Origin: CAYGXH01 sp964354485
GTDB taxonomy: Bacteria > Bacteroidota > Ignavibacteria > UBA10030 > SZUA-254
Direction: 5' to 3'
DNA: 6,346 bases
Assembly (NCBI GenBank): GCA_964354485.1
Contig: CAYGZY010000124.1
Coordinates: forward strand, 1-6,346
In this document: piece by piece, positions 5,739-6,346 of the stretch
Numbering within the stretch: the first letter of the stretch is position 1
Layout of the letters: each line of letters begins with the position of its first letter
Made by a program: the position numbers and the translations under genes
Notes under the pieces: generated by a model
Seen by the model: only the letters and a program-made list of their open reading frames with translations
Databases searched by the model: none
Told to the model about the DNA's origin: nothing

Positions 5739-6346
5739 ATGAAAATATTCATGCTATTCCGGAAAAGAATATTTACCCTCTTCATCTATCTTCTGACCGC
5801 AAGTGCAACCCTGCCTGCAATCACATCGGCGCAGGAGGATAGTCTTGATGAGATGAAGAAAAAAGCGATAAGGGTCTACCTTGATTGCAGCGACTGCGAT
5901 TTTGATTACCTCAGGAAGGAACTCACATTTGTCAATTATGTCAGAGACCGCAACGATGCGCAGGTGTATATACTGGTAACAACTCAAAAGACAGGGGGAG
6001 GAGGCACAGAATATACGGTTGCATTCCTGGGAAAGCAGGAATTCGAAGGAATCAATGATACGCTCACATTTATTATGAAAAAAACTGACACGGATGATTC
6101 AACCAGGAAGGAACTGTTGCGAACCTTGAAACTCGGCCTCATTCGGTATGCATCAAAGACACCATTTGCAGATAAATTGACAATTTCTTTTCAAGAAACA
6201 GCGAAATCGGATAAGGTCGTCGACAAGTGGGACTACTGGGTTTTCAGTATCGGTTCTTATATGTACGCAAGTGGCGAACAGTTGTATAAATACAAGTCGA
6301 TCTCCTGGTCTGCAAGCGCGAACCGGATAACTGAAGATATGAAAAT
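5739..6346 (+). CDS. Secreted or outer-membrane protein of unknown function, 3' end cut off
   Basis: The frame is open from ATG 5739 to the window edge: 202 residues plus two bases. The N-terminus looks like a Sec signal peptide: MKIFMLFRKR, then a hydrophobic stretch (11-28), then ITSA with likely cleavage after Ala31. There is no lipobox. The mature part begins with an acidic and basic stretch, then RVYLDCSDCDFDYLRKELTF (45-64), with Cys50 and Cys53 as a CxxC pair, then FVNYVRDRNDAQVYILVTTQ (64-83) and a Gly4 turn (86-89) before EYTVAFLG. DKWDYWVFSIGSYMYASGE (162-180) and SISWSASANRITEDMK (187-202) look like alternating beta strands, as at the start of an outer-membrane barrel. I recall similar hypothetical proteins in Bacteroidota and Ignavibacteria but know no function. 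Met5 is a possible alternative start. Confidence 0.8.
   Translation, partial: MKIFMLFRKRIFTLFIYLLTASATLPAITSAQEDSLDEMKKKAIRVYLDCSDCDFDYLRKELTFVNYVRDRNDAQVYILVTTQKTGGGGTEYTVAFLGKQEFEGINDTLTFIMKKTDTDDSTRKELLRTLKLGLIRYASKTPFADKLTISFQETAKSDKVVDKWDYWVFSIGSYMYASGEQLYKYKSISWSASANRITEDMK

Noticed and set aside
4067..5987. Minus-strand open frames opposite bshC and the secreted-protein gene.
   Set aside because: Antisense shadows of recognisable or clearly coding plus-strand genes; no signature or start context.
1..6346. Defence system, mobile element, CRISPR array, tRNA or riboswitch anywhere in the window.
   Set aside because: Coding regions are housekeeping genes with even composition; no terminal repeats, spaced repeats, tRNA-like folds or long leaders are seen.

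Overview
The window is an ordinary chromosomal stretch (mid-40s % GC by eye) from a bacterium that is probably in the Bacteroidota/Chlorobiota/Ignavibacteria (FCB) group. That placement is inferred, not proven. It rests on a bacillithiol-synthesis gene (bshC), a kinase-less membrane PASTA protein, a secreted protein of a type I associate with that group, sparse Shine-Dalgarno sites, and TATATTTT boxes that resemble the Bacteroidota-type -7 element (TAnnTTTG). Eight protein genes account for nearly all the DNA. No gene-free stretch exceeds about 115 bases. I see no tRNA, rRNA, CRISPR array, insertion sequence or prophage.

Layout. The left third is read leftwards from a divergent promoter near 1951-1979: a three-PASTA-domain membrane protein (1926 to 1150), then rpe (1140 to 475), then apt (435 to the window edge, C-terminus missing). 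The PASTA and rpe genes are 9 bases apart, and the rpe ribosome site overlaps the PASTA stop codon. To the right a second promoter, with its -35 only 3 bases from the first, reads rightwards into cdd (2041-2445), tdk (2453-3028), a purine nucleoside phosphorylase (GTG start at 3112, to 3936), bshC (4004-5647, with its own candidate promoter) and a secreted protein of unknown function that runs off the right edge (5739 onward).

How the genes fit together. Apt, Cdd, Tdk and the phosphorylase form a nucleobase/nucleoside salvage set. Cdd converts cytidine and deoxycytidine to uridine and deoxyuridine. Tdk phosphorylates thymidine and deoxyuridine. The phosphorylase splits purine nucleosides to bases and ribose-1-phosphate, and Apt joins adenine to PRPP. 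Rpe works in the pentose phosphate pathway, which supplies the sugar. BshC completes the low-molecular-weight thiol bacillithiol and has no obvious metabolic tie to salvage.

I found no clear new multi-gene system. The points most worth a second look are: a near-perfect intrinsic terminator on the minus strand inside the cdd coding region; the back-to-back divergent promoter pair; the PASTA protein that sits beside rpe without a kinase; and the unknown secreted CxxC protein at the right edge.
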